Assembly: GCA_951813045.1 (NCBI GenBank)
Contig: CATOTF010000002.1
Span: 1,550,001-1,614,000 of the forward strand
DNA from: an uncultured Rhizobiaceae bacterium
Lineage (GTDB): Bacteria > Pseudomonadota > Alphaproteobacteria > Rhizobiales > Rhizobiaceae
Reading direction: 5' to 3'
Length of the DNA: 64,000 bases
Below the pieces are notes generated by a model. It saw nothing but the letters and a program-made list of their open reading frames with translations, made no database searches and was not told the origin of the DNA. The position numbers and the translations under genes are program-made. Below, piece by piece: positions 52,250 through 60,994 of the stretch. Positions within the stretch are counted from its first letter, which is position 1. The number at the start of each line of letters is the position of its first letter.

Positions 52250-53308
52250 CTAAGATAACCCCAAAATTGATTTAATCTGTGCTTCGTCGACACCGCTGTC
52301 GGCAAAGTCGTCAAATGCCTTTTCGGTCAATCGAATGATGTGATCACGAATAAATGGCGCACCTTCGGCTGCACCATCTTCGGGATGTTTGAGGCAGCAT
52401 TCCCATTCGAGTACCGCCCAACTGTCGTAGCCATGGTGGGCAAGCTTTGAGAATATGCCTTTAAAATCAACCTGCCCGTCCCCCAGTGAGCGAAAGCGCC
52501 CCGCACGGTCTGCCCAAGACTGATAACCGGAATAAACGCCCTGACGTCCTGTGGCGTTAAATTCCGCATCCTTCACATGAAACGCAGAAATCCGCTCATG
52601 ATATATATCGATGAAGGCGAGGTAATCGAGTTGTTGAAGCACGAAGTGGGAGGGGTCGTAATTGATCGTGCATCGCTTGTGCCCATTCAACTTCTCGAGG
52701 AACATTTCAAACGTCACACCGTCAAAAACATCCTCGCCCGGGTGGATTTCATAACCTACATCGACACCCTGTTCATCGTAAACGTCAAGGATCGGTTTCC
52801 ACCGCCGTGCCAGTTCAACAAACGCTTCATCAATCAGGCCTTCAGGCCGTTGCGGCCATGGGTACAGGTAGGGGAACGCCAGGGCGCCGGTAAATGAAAC
52901 GCTCACATCGAGCCCCAGGTTGCGGGATGCTCTGGCGGCCATCTTCATCTGGTCGACAGCCCAGGCCTGACGGGCTTTTGGGTCGCCATGCACATGTTCG
53001 GGGGCAAAACCGTCAAACTGGCTGTCGTAAGCTGGATGAACCGCCACAAGTTGCCCTTGCAAATGGGTCGATAACTCAGTGATCTCGACCCCGGCATCGC
53101 GGCAAATGCCCGCCACCTCATCGCAATAGGTTTTGGAGCTTGCCGCTTTTTCCAGATCAAACAGCCGTCCGTCCCACGTCGGGATCTGCACACCCTTGTA
53201 GCCCAGTTCAGCGGCCCATTTTGCAATTGAAGGTAGATTGTTGAACGGAGCTTCATCACCGGCAAACTGGGCGAGAAACAGAGCCGGACCTTTCATCGTA
53301 TTAGCCAT
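52250..53308 (-). CDS. Sugar phosphate isomerase/epimerase-type TIM-barrel protein (first copy)
   Basis: 352 aa from the ATG at 53308, preceded by AGGAGGTG. AP-endonuclease-2-like barrel with metal ligands in YEIHPGEDVFDG (Glu/His), NYDPSHFVLQQLD (Asp/His), SAFHVKDAEFN (His) and AVLEWECCL (Glu). Such proteins act as isomerases, epimerases, dehydratases or, in recently described pathways, as lyases on keto-glycosides. It is paired with the adjacent oxidoreductase. Confidence 0.9.
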   Translation of the reverse strand: MANTMKGPALFLAQFAGDEAPFNNLPSIAKWAAELGYKGVQIPTWDGRLFDLEKAASSKTYCDEVAGICRDAGVEITELSTHLQGQLVAVHPAYDSQFDGFAPEHVHGDPKARQAWAVDQMKMAARASRNLGLDVSVSFTGALAFPYLYPWPQRPEGLIDEAFVELARRWKPILDVYDEQGVDVGYEIHPGEDVFDGVTFEMFLEKLNGHKRCTINYDPSHFVLQQLDYLAFIDIYHERISAFHVKDAEFNATGRQGVYSGYQSWADRAGRFRSLGDGQVDFKGIFSKLAHHGYDSWAVLEWECCLKHPEDGAAEGAPFIRDHIIRLTEKAFDDFADSGVDEAQIKSILGLS

Positions 53309-53317
53309 GAACACCTC

Positions 53318-54931
53318 CTAATAGGTTTTTGGGAAATAATTGAAATGGTGGAAATCAGCGGGTAGCCCACGACCCGAAGTGTCGAACGCGCCCATGCCGA
53401 CAAAAGCACCGGTGAATGAAGCGTGTTCACCGCGGCCTCCCTCATCGGAAATGACGCTTGCATCGAGTTTGGGACCTACCGCAATCCAGTCATTATCACT
53501 CGATAATCGATACGAGAATTGAAGTTCACCTCCGTCGACATCGACGGCGAGTTCAACTGACTCGTCTTCAGGTAATAAAATCAGGTCGGTTAACGGAAAT
53601 TCCAACTGTCCGTCGGGCCAGTGGCCCGGACAAGAGAGAACGGTCAGCACCCGTCCGTGCTGTTCATGCCAGGCAATACCCATGAAATGGAACTTATGGC
53701 GATTATAGTAATGCGTCAGCCCGGCAAGCTGCTGAATATTTTCCGGATCGAATGAAACGCCGGCTTCCGCCCGGAACGATATATCTTCCTGCCGCCGCGC
53801 CACGAGAGATTGCTCAAACCAAGAACCGATGGATTCACGCCCGTAAAGACGCAGCACTTCGCCAGTCATATGAAACAGTCGTTCAGGTTCCGGCGTCCGT
53901 AACCACTGGAAATCCAGCGGCAGTTCAGAGTCATCAAACCTGTATTTAACAGCCGAACGCGGTGCTGATTGAGCAGCACCATCAGGTGCAGCAACCTTCA
54001 ATTCAGGAACGACACCACCGTGTTCAAGATATAGCCAACCGTCATCTTTCCAGGTGCATTTCTGGATCGCGGTTTCACGGCCCATCGGTGAACGGCGCAC
54101 GCCGGGCAACGGCCTCGAACAAAGGTGCGTGTGGTAGATTTGGCCATCCGGTGTTTCCACCATTTGGCCGTGGCCAGCCCGTTGCAACGTAGCACCTGGC
54201 GCGTCCTTCGACGTGATGAGAAACGTGTCGGGGTGTAATTCGTAGGGGCCGTCGATAGATTGCGACCGTGCCATTGTGACTGCATGATCGTAGCCGGTTC
54301 CCCCTTCAGCGACGGTCATATAATACCAGTCGTTTCGCTTGAACAAGTGCGGAGCTTCCACCAAACCGTGGTGACTGCCCGGAAACACGTTCTTGACGGG
54401 ACCTACCAATTTTCCCGCGTCAACGTCATATTCCTGCAAGACGATGCCAGCAAACGCCGGGTGTGTGGGACTACCACCGATGGAATCTGATCGATGGTTC
54501 CACAGCATGTTGAGGAACCATTTACGGCCGTCATTATCGTGAAAAAGAGACGGGTCAAAACCGGATGAATTTGCGTAGACCGGATCGGACCAAGGGCCGT
54601 CCATAGCAGGTGCGGTTACGATGTAATTGTGGGCGTCTTTAAAATTGCCGTCCAGCCGCTTCACGTCCGTATAGATCAGCCAGAACAATCCGTCGGCATA
54701 GGAAAGACATGGCGCCCAGATACCGCATGAATCAGGATTACCACGCATGTCCAGTTGACTGGTCCGTTCGAGCGGGCGTTTTACCAACTGCCAATTCGCA
54801 AGATCGGTGGAATGGTGGATCTGCACCCCCGGATACCATTCGAACGTCGACGTTGCGATATAATAATCCGTTCCCACCCGGCAGATCGACGGGTCCGGAT
54901 TAAACCCGGGGAGGATCGGATTGACGATCAT
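53318..54931 (-). CDS. Glycoside hydrolase family 43 (beta-xylosidase/arabinofuranosidase-like)
   Basis: 537 aa. The GH43 five-bladed propeller covers about residues 1-310: Asp general base in PILPGFNPDPSICRVGTDYYIATSTF, Asp in NSSGFDPSLFHDNDGRKWFLNM, and Glu acid in LVEAPHLFKRNDWYYM. A C-terminal beta-sandwich (about 330-537), as in XynB-type GH43 enzymes, completes it. No signal peptide is visible, so it acts in the cytoplasm on imported oligosaccharides. It lies within the ABC/LacI cluster and suggests xylo- or arabinoxylo-oligosaccharides as substrates. Confidence 0.92.
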   Translation of the reverse strand: MIVNPILPGFNPDPSICRVGTDYYIATSTFEWYPGVQIHHSTDLANWQLVKRPLERTSQLDMRGNPDSCGIWAPCLSYADGLFWLIYTDVKRLDGNFKDAHNYIVTAPAMDGPWSDPVYANSSGFDPSLFHDNDGRKWFLNMLWNHRSDSIGGSPTHPAFAGIVLQEYDVDAGKLVGPVKNVFPGSHHGLVEAPHLFKRNDWYYMTVAEGGTGYDHAVTMARSQSIDGPYELHPDTFLITSKDAPGATLQRAGHGQMVETPDGQIYHTHLCSRPLPGVRRSPMGRETAIQKCTWKDDGWLYLEHGGVVPELKVAAPDGAAQSAPRSAVKYRFDDSELPLDFQWLRTPEPERLFHMTGEVLRLYGRESIGSWFEQSLVARRQEDISFRAEAGVSFDPENIQQLAGLTHYYNRHKFHFMGIAWHEQHGRVLTVLSCPGHWPDGQLEFPLTDLILLPEDESVELAVDVDGGELQFSYRLSSDNDWIAVGPKLDASVISDEGGRGEHASFTGAFVGMGAFDTSGRGLPADFHHFNYFPKTY

Positions 54932-55986
54932 TATTTCGGCGCCTTCTTTCGGACCGGACCTTTACGTTCCGCAGATGCAGCCCACAGATTGATATCTGCC
55001 TCGCGGGCGTGGCTTTCGATTTGGGCCAGTTCTGCATCCGTGAAATCAAGGCTATCCAGCGCGCCAACACAATCTACAATCTGCTGAGGGCGACTCGCGC
55101 CGATCAAGGCTGACGTTACGCGCCCGCCGCGCAGCACCCACGCCAGCGCCATTTGCGCGAGAGTTTGGCCACGGCTCTTCGCAATATCATTTAATGCACG
55201 AATATTCCCGATATTTTTCCCGCTGAGAAAATCCGGGTTAAGGGATTTGTCCTGTGTCGCCCGGCTGCCTTCCGGCAGTCCATTCAGGTATTTATCCGTC
55301 AACATACCCTGCGCGAGGGGCGAGAAAACAATCGATCCAATGCCCAGATCATCCAGCGTATCGAGTAGTCCGTCCTCCTCGACCCAACGGTTGATCATCG
55401 AATAACTGGGCTGGTGAATAATGCACGGTGTACCGAGGTCTTTTAGAATAGCCGCAGCTTCGCGGGTACGCTTGGAATTATAAGACGATATACCAGCGTA
55501 AAGTGCACGACCTGACCGTACGATATGGTCGAGCGCACCCATTGTCTCTTCAAGCGGAGTATCCGGGTCAAAACGGTGGGAATAGAATATATCGACATAA
55601 TCCAGCCCAAGGCGTTTGAGGCTTTGATCGCAGGACGCAATGAGATATTTTCGGCTTCCCCACTCCCCATATGGCCCCGGCCACATATCGTATCCGGCTT
55701 TTGACGAAATGATCAGTTCATCACGCAATCCGGAAAAATTGGTCCGCAGAATGTCGCCGAATGCTTGTTCCGCGGACCCGGCGGGAGGACCGTAATTATT
55801 CGCCAAATCAAAATGGGTGATGCCAAGATCAAAGGCCCGACGGCTCAGGGCCACTTTTGTTTCGTGCGGCGTGTCACCGCCAAAATTATGCCAGAGGCCA
55901 AGCGATATGGCCGGTAATTTCAGGCCGGACTTTCCGCAGCGGCGATACTGCATTTTGTCGTATCTGGTGTCTGCGGGTTTCCACAT
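54931..55986 (-). CDS. Aldo/keto reductase (YghZ/MgrA-like)
   Basis: 351 aa. AKR catalytic residues Asp and Tyr in THFDLANNYGPPAGSAEQAFG, Lys in IISSKAGYDMWPGPYGEWGSR and His in YSHRFDPDTPLEETM. The pattern and length match the YghZ/Kv-beta-like subgroup that reduces L-glyceraldehyde-3-phosphate, methylglyoxal or sugar aldehydes with NADPH. It shares one base with the start of the GH43 gene, showing coupling. Confidence 0.92.
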   Translation of the reverse strand: MWKPADTRYDKMQYRRCGKSGLKLPAISLGLWHNFGGDTPHETKVALSRRAFDLGITHFDLANNYGPPAGSAEQAFGDILRTNFSGLRDELIISSKAGYDMWPGPYGEWGSRKYLIASCDQSLKRLGLDYVDIFYSHRFDPDTPLEETMGALDHIVRSGRALYAGISSYNSKRTREAAAILKDLGTPCIIHQPSYSMINRWVEEDGLLDTLDDLGIGSIVFSPLAQGMLTDKYLNGLPEGSRATQDKSLNPDFLSGKNIGNIRALNDIAKSRGQTLAQMALAWVLRGGRVTSALIGASRPQQIVDCVGALDSLDFTDAELAQIESHAREADINLWAASAERKGPVRKKAPK

Positions 55987-56000
55987 ATTGGAGCCTCCGG

Positions 56001-57146
56001 TTACTTTTTCTTTTGCGGCACGAGCAGTTTTTTAGCGTCAGCACTGGTCAGCGCCGCCGGTCTTTCGCACGTAGTTGACAAATTGACGGACCTGCCGGTC
56101 TCCCCCGCCTTTAAGACCGAGGTCATGACATCTACCGCATGGAGCGCCAAATCGTGGGAACAACGGTGAGGCCGTTCATCCATGATTGCAGCAGCCATAT
56201 CAGCCAAGCCGATTGTCCGGTAATTCGCCATCATGCCTGACTTATGTTTTTGATTTGGAACGCCCAACGGGTGCGCAAACTTCGGCAGTTTTTTGTCTTT
56301 TCCCAGTTTGGTTAGTGCCAGTTCACCGCCAAAGAAATTCGGGTCGGGTACGTAAAGTGTCCCGTCTTCCCCGTAGAGCTCCATATTGTTGTGACCGTCT
56401 TGCCAAACATCCCAACTGGTGCCCAATGTGATTATGGCACCGCTGTGAAATTCAAGCAGGGCATGAATTGTTGTCGGTGTTTCTACGTTCACTTTCTCGC
56501 CTATGCGCGGGCCGTTGCCGATTGTACGCTGTGCAGACGGGGTGGAGGACATGGCCATCACCCGTTTTACCGGGCCAATAAGCTGCACAAGATTGGTGAC
56601 ATAATAGGGCCCGATATCGAGTACTGGCCCTGCTCCCGGCTTGAAGAAAAAGTCCGGGTTCGGGTGCCAATCCTCCATGCCGTGGCTCATTACATGGGCA
56701 GTGCCATTTGTAACACCGCCAATTGCACCAGAGTCTATCAAATGCCGCGCATGCTGGTGAGCACCACCGAGAAAAGTATCGGGGGCCGAACCGACACGCA
56801 CGCCTTTTTTGGCAGCACGTTTGATCAGGTCTTTGCCTTCTTTCACGGAGAGCACAAACGGTTTTTCCGAATAGACATGTTTGCCCGCATCCACGACCTG
56901 GCGGGAGATTTCGTAATGGGCAGCCGGGATTGTCAGATTGACAATGATGTCCACATCATCGCTGGCCAAAAGGCCATCGACAGTCTCCGCACGCAAGCCG
57001 AACTCACTAGCGCGGGCCTGGGCGGCCTTGATATCCATATCCGCGCAGGCAACGACTTCAATGTTTCTGAACAGGGATGACAAGTCCATGTAAGCTGCGG
57101 AAATATTACCGCAGCCGATAATGCCGACATTCAAATGTTTCGCCAT
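56001..57146 (-). CDS. Gfo/Idh/MocA-family oxidoreductase (second copy)
   Basis: 381 aa. Rossmann start NVGIIGCGNISAAYMDLSSLF, EKP-type motif VYSEKPFVLSVKEGKDL and C-terminal domain PVLDIGPYYVTNLVQLIGPVKRV. It differs clearly from the copy at 51071, so it probably oxidises a different position or substrate. It starts two bases before the end of the isomerase gene's intergenic gap (isomerase stop 57149) and leads into the aldo/keto reductase gene. Confidence 0.92.
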   Translation of the reverse strand: MAKHLNVGIIGCGNISAAYMDLSSLFRNIEVVACADMDIKAAQARASEFGLRAETVDGLLASDDVDIIVNLTIPAAHYEISRQVVDAGKHVYSEKPFVLSVKEGKDLIKRAAKKGVRVGSAPDTFLGGAHQHARHLIDSGAIGGVTNGTAHVMSHGMEDWHPNPDFFFKPGAGPVLDIGPYYVTNLVQLIGPVKRVMAMSSTPSAQRTIGNGPRIGEKVNVETPTTIHALLEFHSGAIITLGTSWDVWQDGHNNMELYGEDGTLYVPDPNFFGGELALTKLGKDKKLPKFAHPLGVPNQKHKSGMMANYRTIGLADMAAAIMDERPHRCSHDLALHAVDVMTSVLKAGETGRSVNLSTTCERPAALTSADAKKLLVPQKKK

Positions 57147-57148
57147 AG

Positions 57149-57901
57149 TCAGGCCCCCGTAATTGCGTTGACGGACGCAAACGAGCGTTTGGCAAACCGT
57201 GCATCGTCATTGGGTTTGTCATGTTCCATGACAAAATATTTGCAGTTTGTTTTCCGGGCCGCTGCTAGCAATGCGTCCCAATCCATCGTACCGTGGCCAA
57301 CATCAGACCAGCCGTCTTCGTCAGTGCATTCGCCCGCCGCAGCGATATCCTTGATGTGAACGGAGACTATTTTATCACCGTGGCGCGCAATCCAGTCCAT
57401 CGGGTCACCACCACCGCGCACGATCCAGGCAATGTCCGCCTCCCACGCAAGGTCCGGCCCGCCCGCGAAAATATGTTCCATTGGAACGGAGCCATCGGCC
57501 AGTTTTACAAATTCAAAATCGTGGTTGTGCCAGCCGTATGTTAAGCCAGCAGCGCGAACAGCTTCGCCCGCATTTTGGACCCGTTCACCAAAAGCTTTCC
57601 AGCCGTCTGCATCTGCCGCGCGGTCTTCAGGGCCGATATGGGGGCAAAAGAGAGCTTCCATGCCCAAGGCATCTGCGATTTCAAGAGCTTTTGCCGATTC
57701 ATTTTCCAGCATGTCCAATCCGAAATGGCCGGTTTTCATGGACAAGCCATTGGCATCCAGTTTCACCCGCAGGCCTTTGGGGTCATCATAAACGCCGCCA
57801 AACCCTTCCACCTGCTTATAGCCTGTTTCTGCCAATAGCTTGAGGGTGTTATCCAGTGGTGGAAACTCGCGTGAGGAATAAAGTTGATAGGAAAGGTCCA
57901 T
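57149..57901 (-). CDS. Sugar phosphate isomerase/epimerase-type TIM-barrel protein (second copy)
   Basis: 250 aa. Short AP-endonuclease-2-like barrel: LDNTLKLLAETGYKQVEGFGG, YGWHNHDFEF (His), DLAWEADIAWIVRGGGDP (Glu/Asp), VSVHIKDIA (His) and a C-terminal FVMEHDKPNDD (Glu). It is paired with the adjacent Gfo/Idh/MocA gene, as the first copy is with its own partner. It is the first catabolic gene after the ABC transporter. Confidence 0.9.
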   Translation of the reverse strand: MDLSYQLYSSREFPPLDNTLKLLAETGYKQVEGFGGVYDDPKGLRVKLDANGLSMKTGHFGLDMLENESAKALEIADALGMEALFCPHIGPEDRAADADGWKAFGERVQNAGEAVRAAGLTYGWHNHDFEFVKLADGSVPMEHIFAGGPDLAWEADIAWIVRGGGDPMDWIARHGDKIVSVHIKDIAAAGECTDEDGWSDVGHGTMDWDALLAAARKTNCKYFVMEHDKPNDDARFAKRSFASVNAITGA

Positions 57902-57930
57902 CGGGGTTTCTCCGGTGAAATGGATAAAAT

Positions 57931-59016
57931 TTAAAGCCGCAATTCTGAGGCGTGATCGAAAATGGAAGTGGTTGCGGGGTCGAAGCCAATCGTGACCTCC
58001 TGCCCTTTGGCAATGTCGGTCTGCCCGCCAACGCGGAACCGAAAGGTCTCTTCGCCCAATGTCGTCCAGACCAATGTGTCAGAGCCCATCGGTTCTACAA
58101 CATCGACAGATACTTTAGTTTTGAACGGCATTTTCTTTGCAGCTTCACCATAGGCAACATGTTCGGGACGAACGCCCAATACGGCATTTCCTGCAACGGG
58201 CGGCTCGGCGAAGTCATAACCTTTAACACTCACCTTCCCACCACCAAACGTGAACATTGGCGCTTTACCACCCGTCATATCCCCATGCAGGAGATTGATG
58301 CTGGGAGAACCGATAAAGTTCGCGACAAACAGATTGACCGGCTTGTTGTAAATCGTATGCGGGTCGGCCAATTGCTGGATCGACCCTTCTTTCATAATGG
58401 CAATACGGTCAGCCAGCGTCAGCGCCTCAATCTGGTCGTGGGTGACATAGATCATCGTTGTATTGTCGAGTTGCTGGTGCAGGCGCTTCAACTCCACCCG
58501 CAGTTCAGCACGCAATTTCGCGTCGAGATTGGACAGCGGTTCGTCGAACAGGAAGACATCAACGTCACGCACCATGGCGCGGCCAATGGCAACACGCTGG
58601 CGTTGACCACCTGACAGTTGGGCGGGTTTGCGTTTCAACAGGGGTTCAATGTGCAGGATTTCGGACGCCCGCTTTATGCGGGTGTCGATTTCGTCCTTTG
58701 GCACTTTGGCGTTTTTCAATCCGAATGCGAGGTTCCCCTCGACCGTCATCTGCGGGTAAAGCGCATAGGACTGGAACACCATGCCGATGCCCCGATCCTT
58801 GGGTTCTTCCCAGGTCACGTTTTTACCGCTGATAAAAATTTGACCTGCTGAAACATCCAGGAGACCGGCAATGCAATTGAGCAGGGTAGATTTACCGCAG
58901 CCGGATGACCCCAGAAGAACGAGAAACTCCCCCTGCTCGATTTCCAGATCGAGGTTTTTCAGAACCTCTACCGTGCCGAAATTCAGGTCCAGCTGTTTGA
59001 TTGATACACTTGCCAT
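57931..59016 (-). CDS. Sugar ABC transporter ATP-binding protein (UgpC/MsmK-like)
   Basis: 361 aa. Walker A LLGSSGCGKSTLLN, signature LSGGQRQRVAIGRAMV, Walker B VFLFDEPLSNLDAKLR, and a C-terminal OB/TOBE domain (about 235-355, VLGVRPEHVAYGEA). It energises the two permeases encoded upstream. In many alphaproteobacteria such ATPases serve several sugar importers. Confidence 0.94.
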   Translation of the reverse strand: MASVSIKQLDLNFGTVEVLKNLDLEIEQGEFLVLLGSSGCGKSTLLNCIAGLLDVSAGQIFISGKNVTWEEPKDRGIGMVFQSYALYPQMTVEGNLAFGLKNAKVPKDEIDTRIKRASEILHIEPLLKRKPAQLSGGQRQRVAIGRAMVRDVDVFLFDEPLSNLDAKLRAELRVELKRLHQQLDNTTMIYVTHDQIEALTLADRIAIMKEGSIQQLADPHTIYNKPVNLFVANFIGSPSINLLHGDMTGGKAPMFTFGGGKVSVKGYDFAEPPVAGNAVLGVRPEHVAYGEAAKKMPFKTKVSVDVVEPMGSDTLVWTTLGEETFRFRVGGQTDIAKGQEVTIGFDPATTSIFDHASELRL

Positions 59017-59018
59017 TT

Positions 59019-59942
59019 TCAGCCCTTTACTGCGCCAGCCGCGATACCGCGCACGAATAGTTTCCCCGATATGAAATAAACGATGAGCGGCACAAGCCCG
59101 GTCAAAATCGTCGCCGCCATGTTGACGTTATATTCCTTCACTCCCTGTACGGAGTTGACGATATTGTTGAGTTGCACGGTCATCGGGTAATTATCCGGCT
59201 TGGTGTAAATCACACCGAACAGGAAATCGTTCCAGATACCTGTCACCTGCAGGATGATCGCCACCACGAAAATGGGCAGAGACATGGGCAGCATGATTTT
59301 GAAATAAATACCCCAGAACCCGGCCCCATCCACCCGCGCCGCCTTGAACAATTCCTCGGGAATAGACGTGAAATAATTGCGGAACAGGAGTGTCAAGATA
59401 GGCATGCCGAAGATCGTATGAACCATAACCAGACCTCCAAGCTTGGTGTAGAGGCCAAGTTCACGCAGGATGATCACGATGGGATAGATCATCACCTGAT
59501 AGGGGATGAACGCGCCGAAAATCAAAATCGTGAAAAACAGATCAGCCCCCTTAAAACGCCAGTTGGCGAGGGCGTATCCATTAACCGAAGCAATGAGGAT
59601 TGAGATCAGAACCGATGGCACGAGAATGCGCACAGAATTCAAAAAGCCGCGGGAAAGCCCGTCGCAGTTAAGCCCGGTGCAGGCGGAGGACCACGCTTTT
59701 ACCCAGGGCTCAAACGTAATCTCCACCGGCAGTGCAAACACATTGCCGAGCCGTATTTCCGGCATGCCCTTGAGTGACGTGATGACCATCACGTAGAGCG
59801 GCAGGAGATAATAAATCGATACGACAAACAATGTGCCGTAAATCATGATGTTACGACCGGACATTCTGCGCCTTGGCTTTGGTCCGCTTGGATTATCTGC
59901 CGTGCCGGTGATTACACCGGTTGCTACAGTTGTATCAGACAT
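59019..59942 (-). CDS. Carbohydrate ABC transporter permease (MalG-like)
   Basis: 307 aa. After a cytoplasmic leader (residues 1-28) there are six TM segments. The EAA loop reads YFTSIPEELFKAARVDGAGFWGIYFKIMLPMSLP. It lies two bases upstream of the ATPase gene and its start overlaps the other permease stop by eight bases. Confidence 0.93.
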   Translation of the reverse strand: MSDTTVATGVITGTADNPSGPKPRRRMSGRNIMIYGTLFVVSIYYLLPLYVMVITSLKGMPEIRLGNVFALPVEITFEPWVKAWSSACTGLNCDGLSRGFLNSVRILVPSVLISILIASVNGYALANWRFKGADLFFTILIFGAFIPYQVMIYPIVIILRELGLYTKLGGLVMVHTIFGMPILTLLFRNYFTSIPEELFKAARVDGAGFWGIYFKIMLPMSLPIFVVAIILQVTGIWNDFLFGVIYTKPDNYPMTVQLNNIVNSVQGVKEYNVNMAATILTGLVPLIVYFISGKLFVRGIAAGAVKG

Positions 59943-60831
59943 GTTTTTTCTTGCCCCCGAATTCCAGATAAGCCCATGGGATCAGCACCACGAGCACAGT
60001 GAGCAGCATCATCGTGGACGCTGCAAACCCCTGCCCCAGGTTCTGATTTCGGAACATATAATCGTACACATATTTGGCAGGAACTTCGGACGCGATGCCC
60101 GGCCCACCGTTGGTTTGCGCGACAACCAAATCGTAAACCTTCACGATACCGGCTGCGATAATGACCAGTGTTGTAATAAACACCGGGCGCATCATCGGGA
60201 TAACGATCAACAGATAGGTCTTCCACATGGGTATCCCGTCAACCCGCGCCGCTTTCCAGATATCTTCATCGATACCGCGCAGGCCCGCGAGCATGAGGCA
60301 CATGATCAACCCGGTTCCCTGCCATAGGCCAGCGAACAAAACGCCATAGATAACGATCTCCTGATTGTAGAGGGGGTCAAACGTGAAAGTCTCAAACCCC
60401 ATATCGCGGACAATTTTTTGAATGCCGAATTCCGGGTTCAACACCCATTGCCAAACAAGGCCGGTCACAATGAAGGACAAGGCGAACGGGTATAGAAAGA
60501 TTGTGCGGAATGTATTTTCGAAGCGGATTTTCTGATCCAGCAATGCTGCGAGCATGAAGCCGATCAAAAGGGAAAAAACGAGGGAAAAAATGCCGTAGAT
60601 GGCAAGGTTCTCAATTGAAATCAGCCAACGGTTCTGGCTCCAAAGACGTTCATATTGATCAAGCCCGACCCATTTGGTCGTGGGCAGCAATTTCGATTTG
60701 GTGAATGAATGAAATATCGTCCACGCCGAGCAACCAACAAAAATCACCATGGCCGTCAACACCATGGGTATGGCGGCAATTTTTGCGCTCATATTGCGGA
60801 ACAATTGGACTGGTCGCTGGTTCTGCACCAT
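59935..60831 (-). CDS. Carbohydrate ABC transporter permease (MalF-like)
   Basis: 298 aa from the ATG at 60831 (a TTG three bases earlier is in frame). Six TM segments; the EAA loop is AGLRGIDEDIWKAARVDGIPMWKTYLLIVIPMMRP. Separated from the binding-protein gene by about 160 bases that contain a GC-rich hairpin, probably reducing permease relative to binding-protein production. Confidence 0.92.
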   Translation of the reverse strand: MVQNQRPVQLFRNMSAKIAAIPMVLTAMVIFVGCSAWTIFHSFTKSKLLPTTKWVGLDQYERLWSQNRWLISIENLAIYGIFSLVFSLLIGFMLAALLDQKIRFENTFRTIFLYPFALSFIVTGLVWQWVLNPEFGIQKIVRDMGFETFTFDPLYNQEIVIYGVLFAGLWQGTGLIMCLMLAGLRGIDEDIWKAARVDGIPMWKTYLLIVIPMMRPVFITTLVIIAAGIVKVYDLVVAQTNGGPGIASEVPAKYVYDYMFRNQNLGQGFAASTMMLLTVLVVLIPWAYLEFGGKKKHV

Positions 60832-60954
60832 CAAATATCACCGGGTTTTTGGCAAAGACTACCTTAAGCCACGATGCACTGCGCCATCTTCAAAGCACAT
60901 AACAAAGCTGCTGAGCCGCCGCCACGTTGGTTTCAGAATTCTCGACAGATAGAC

Positions 60955-60974
60955 CCGGCCCAATAAAGGGCCGG
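60955..60974 (-). promoter_or_regulatory. Intercistronic hairpin between binding protein and permease genes
   Basis: CCGGCCC pairs perfectly with GGGCCGG around a six-base loop, 21 bases after the binding-protein stop. No T-run follows on the minus strand, so a processing or mRNA-stabilising stem-loop that favours the binding protein is more likely than full termination. Confidence 0.65.
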
Positions 60975-60994
60975 ATCAAGATCAAATGCTGAGA

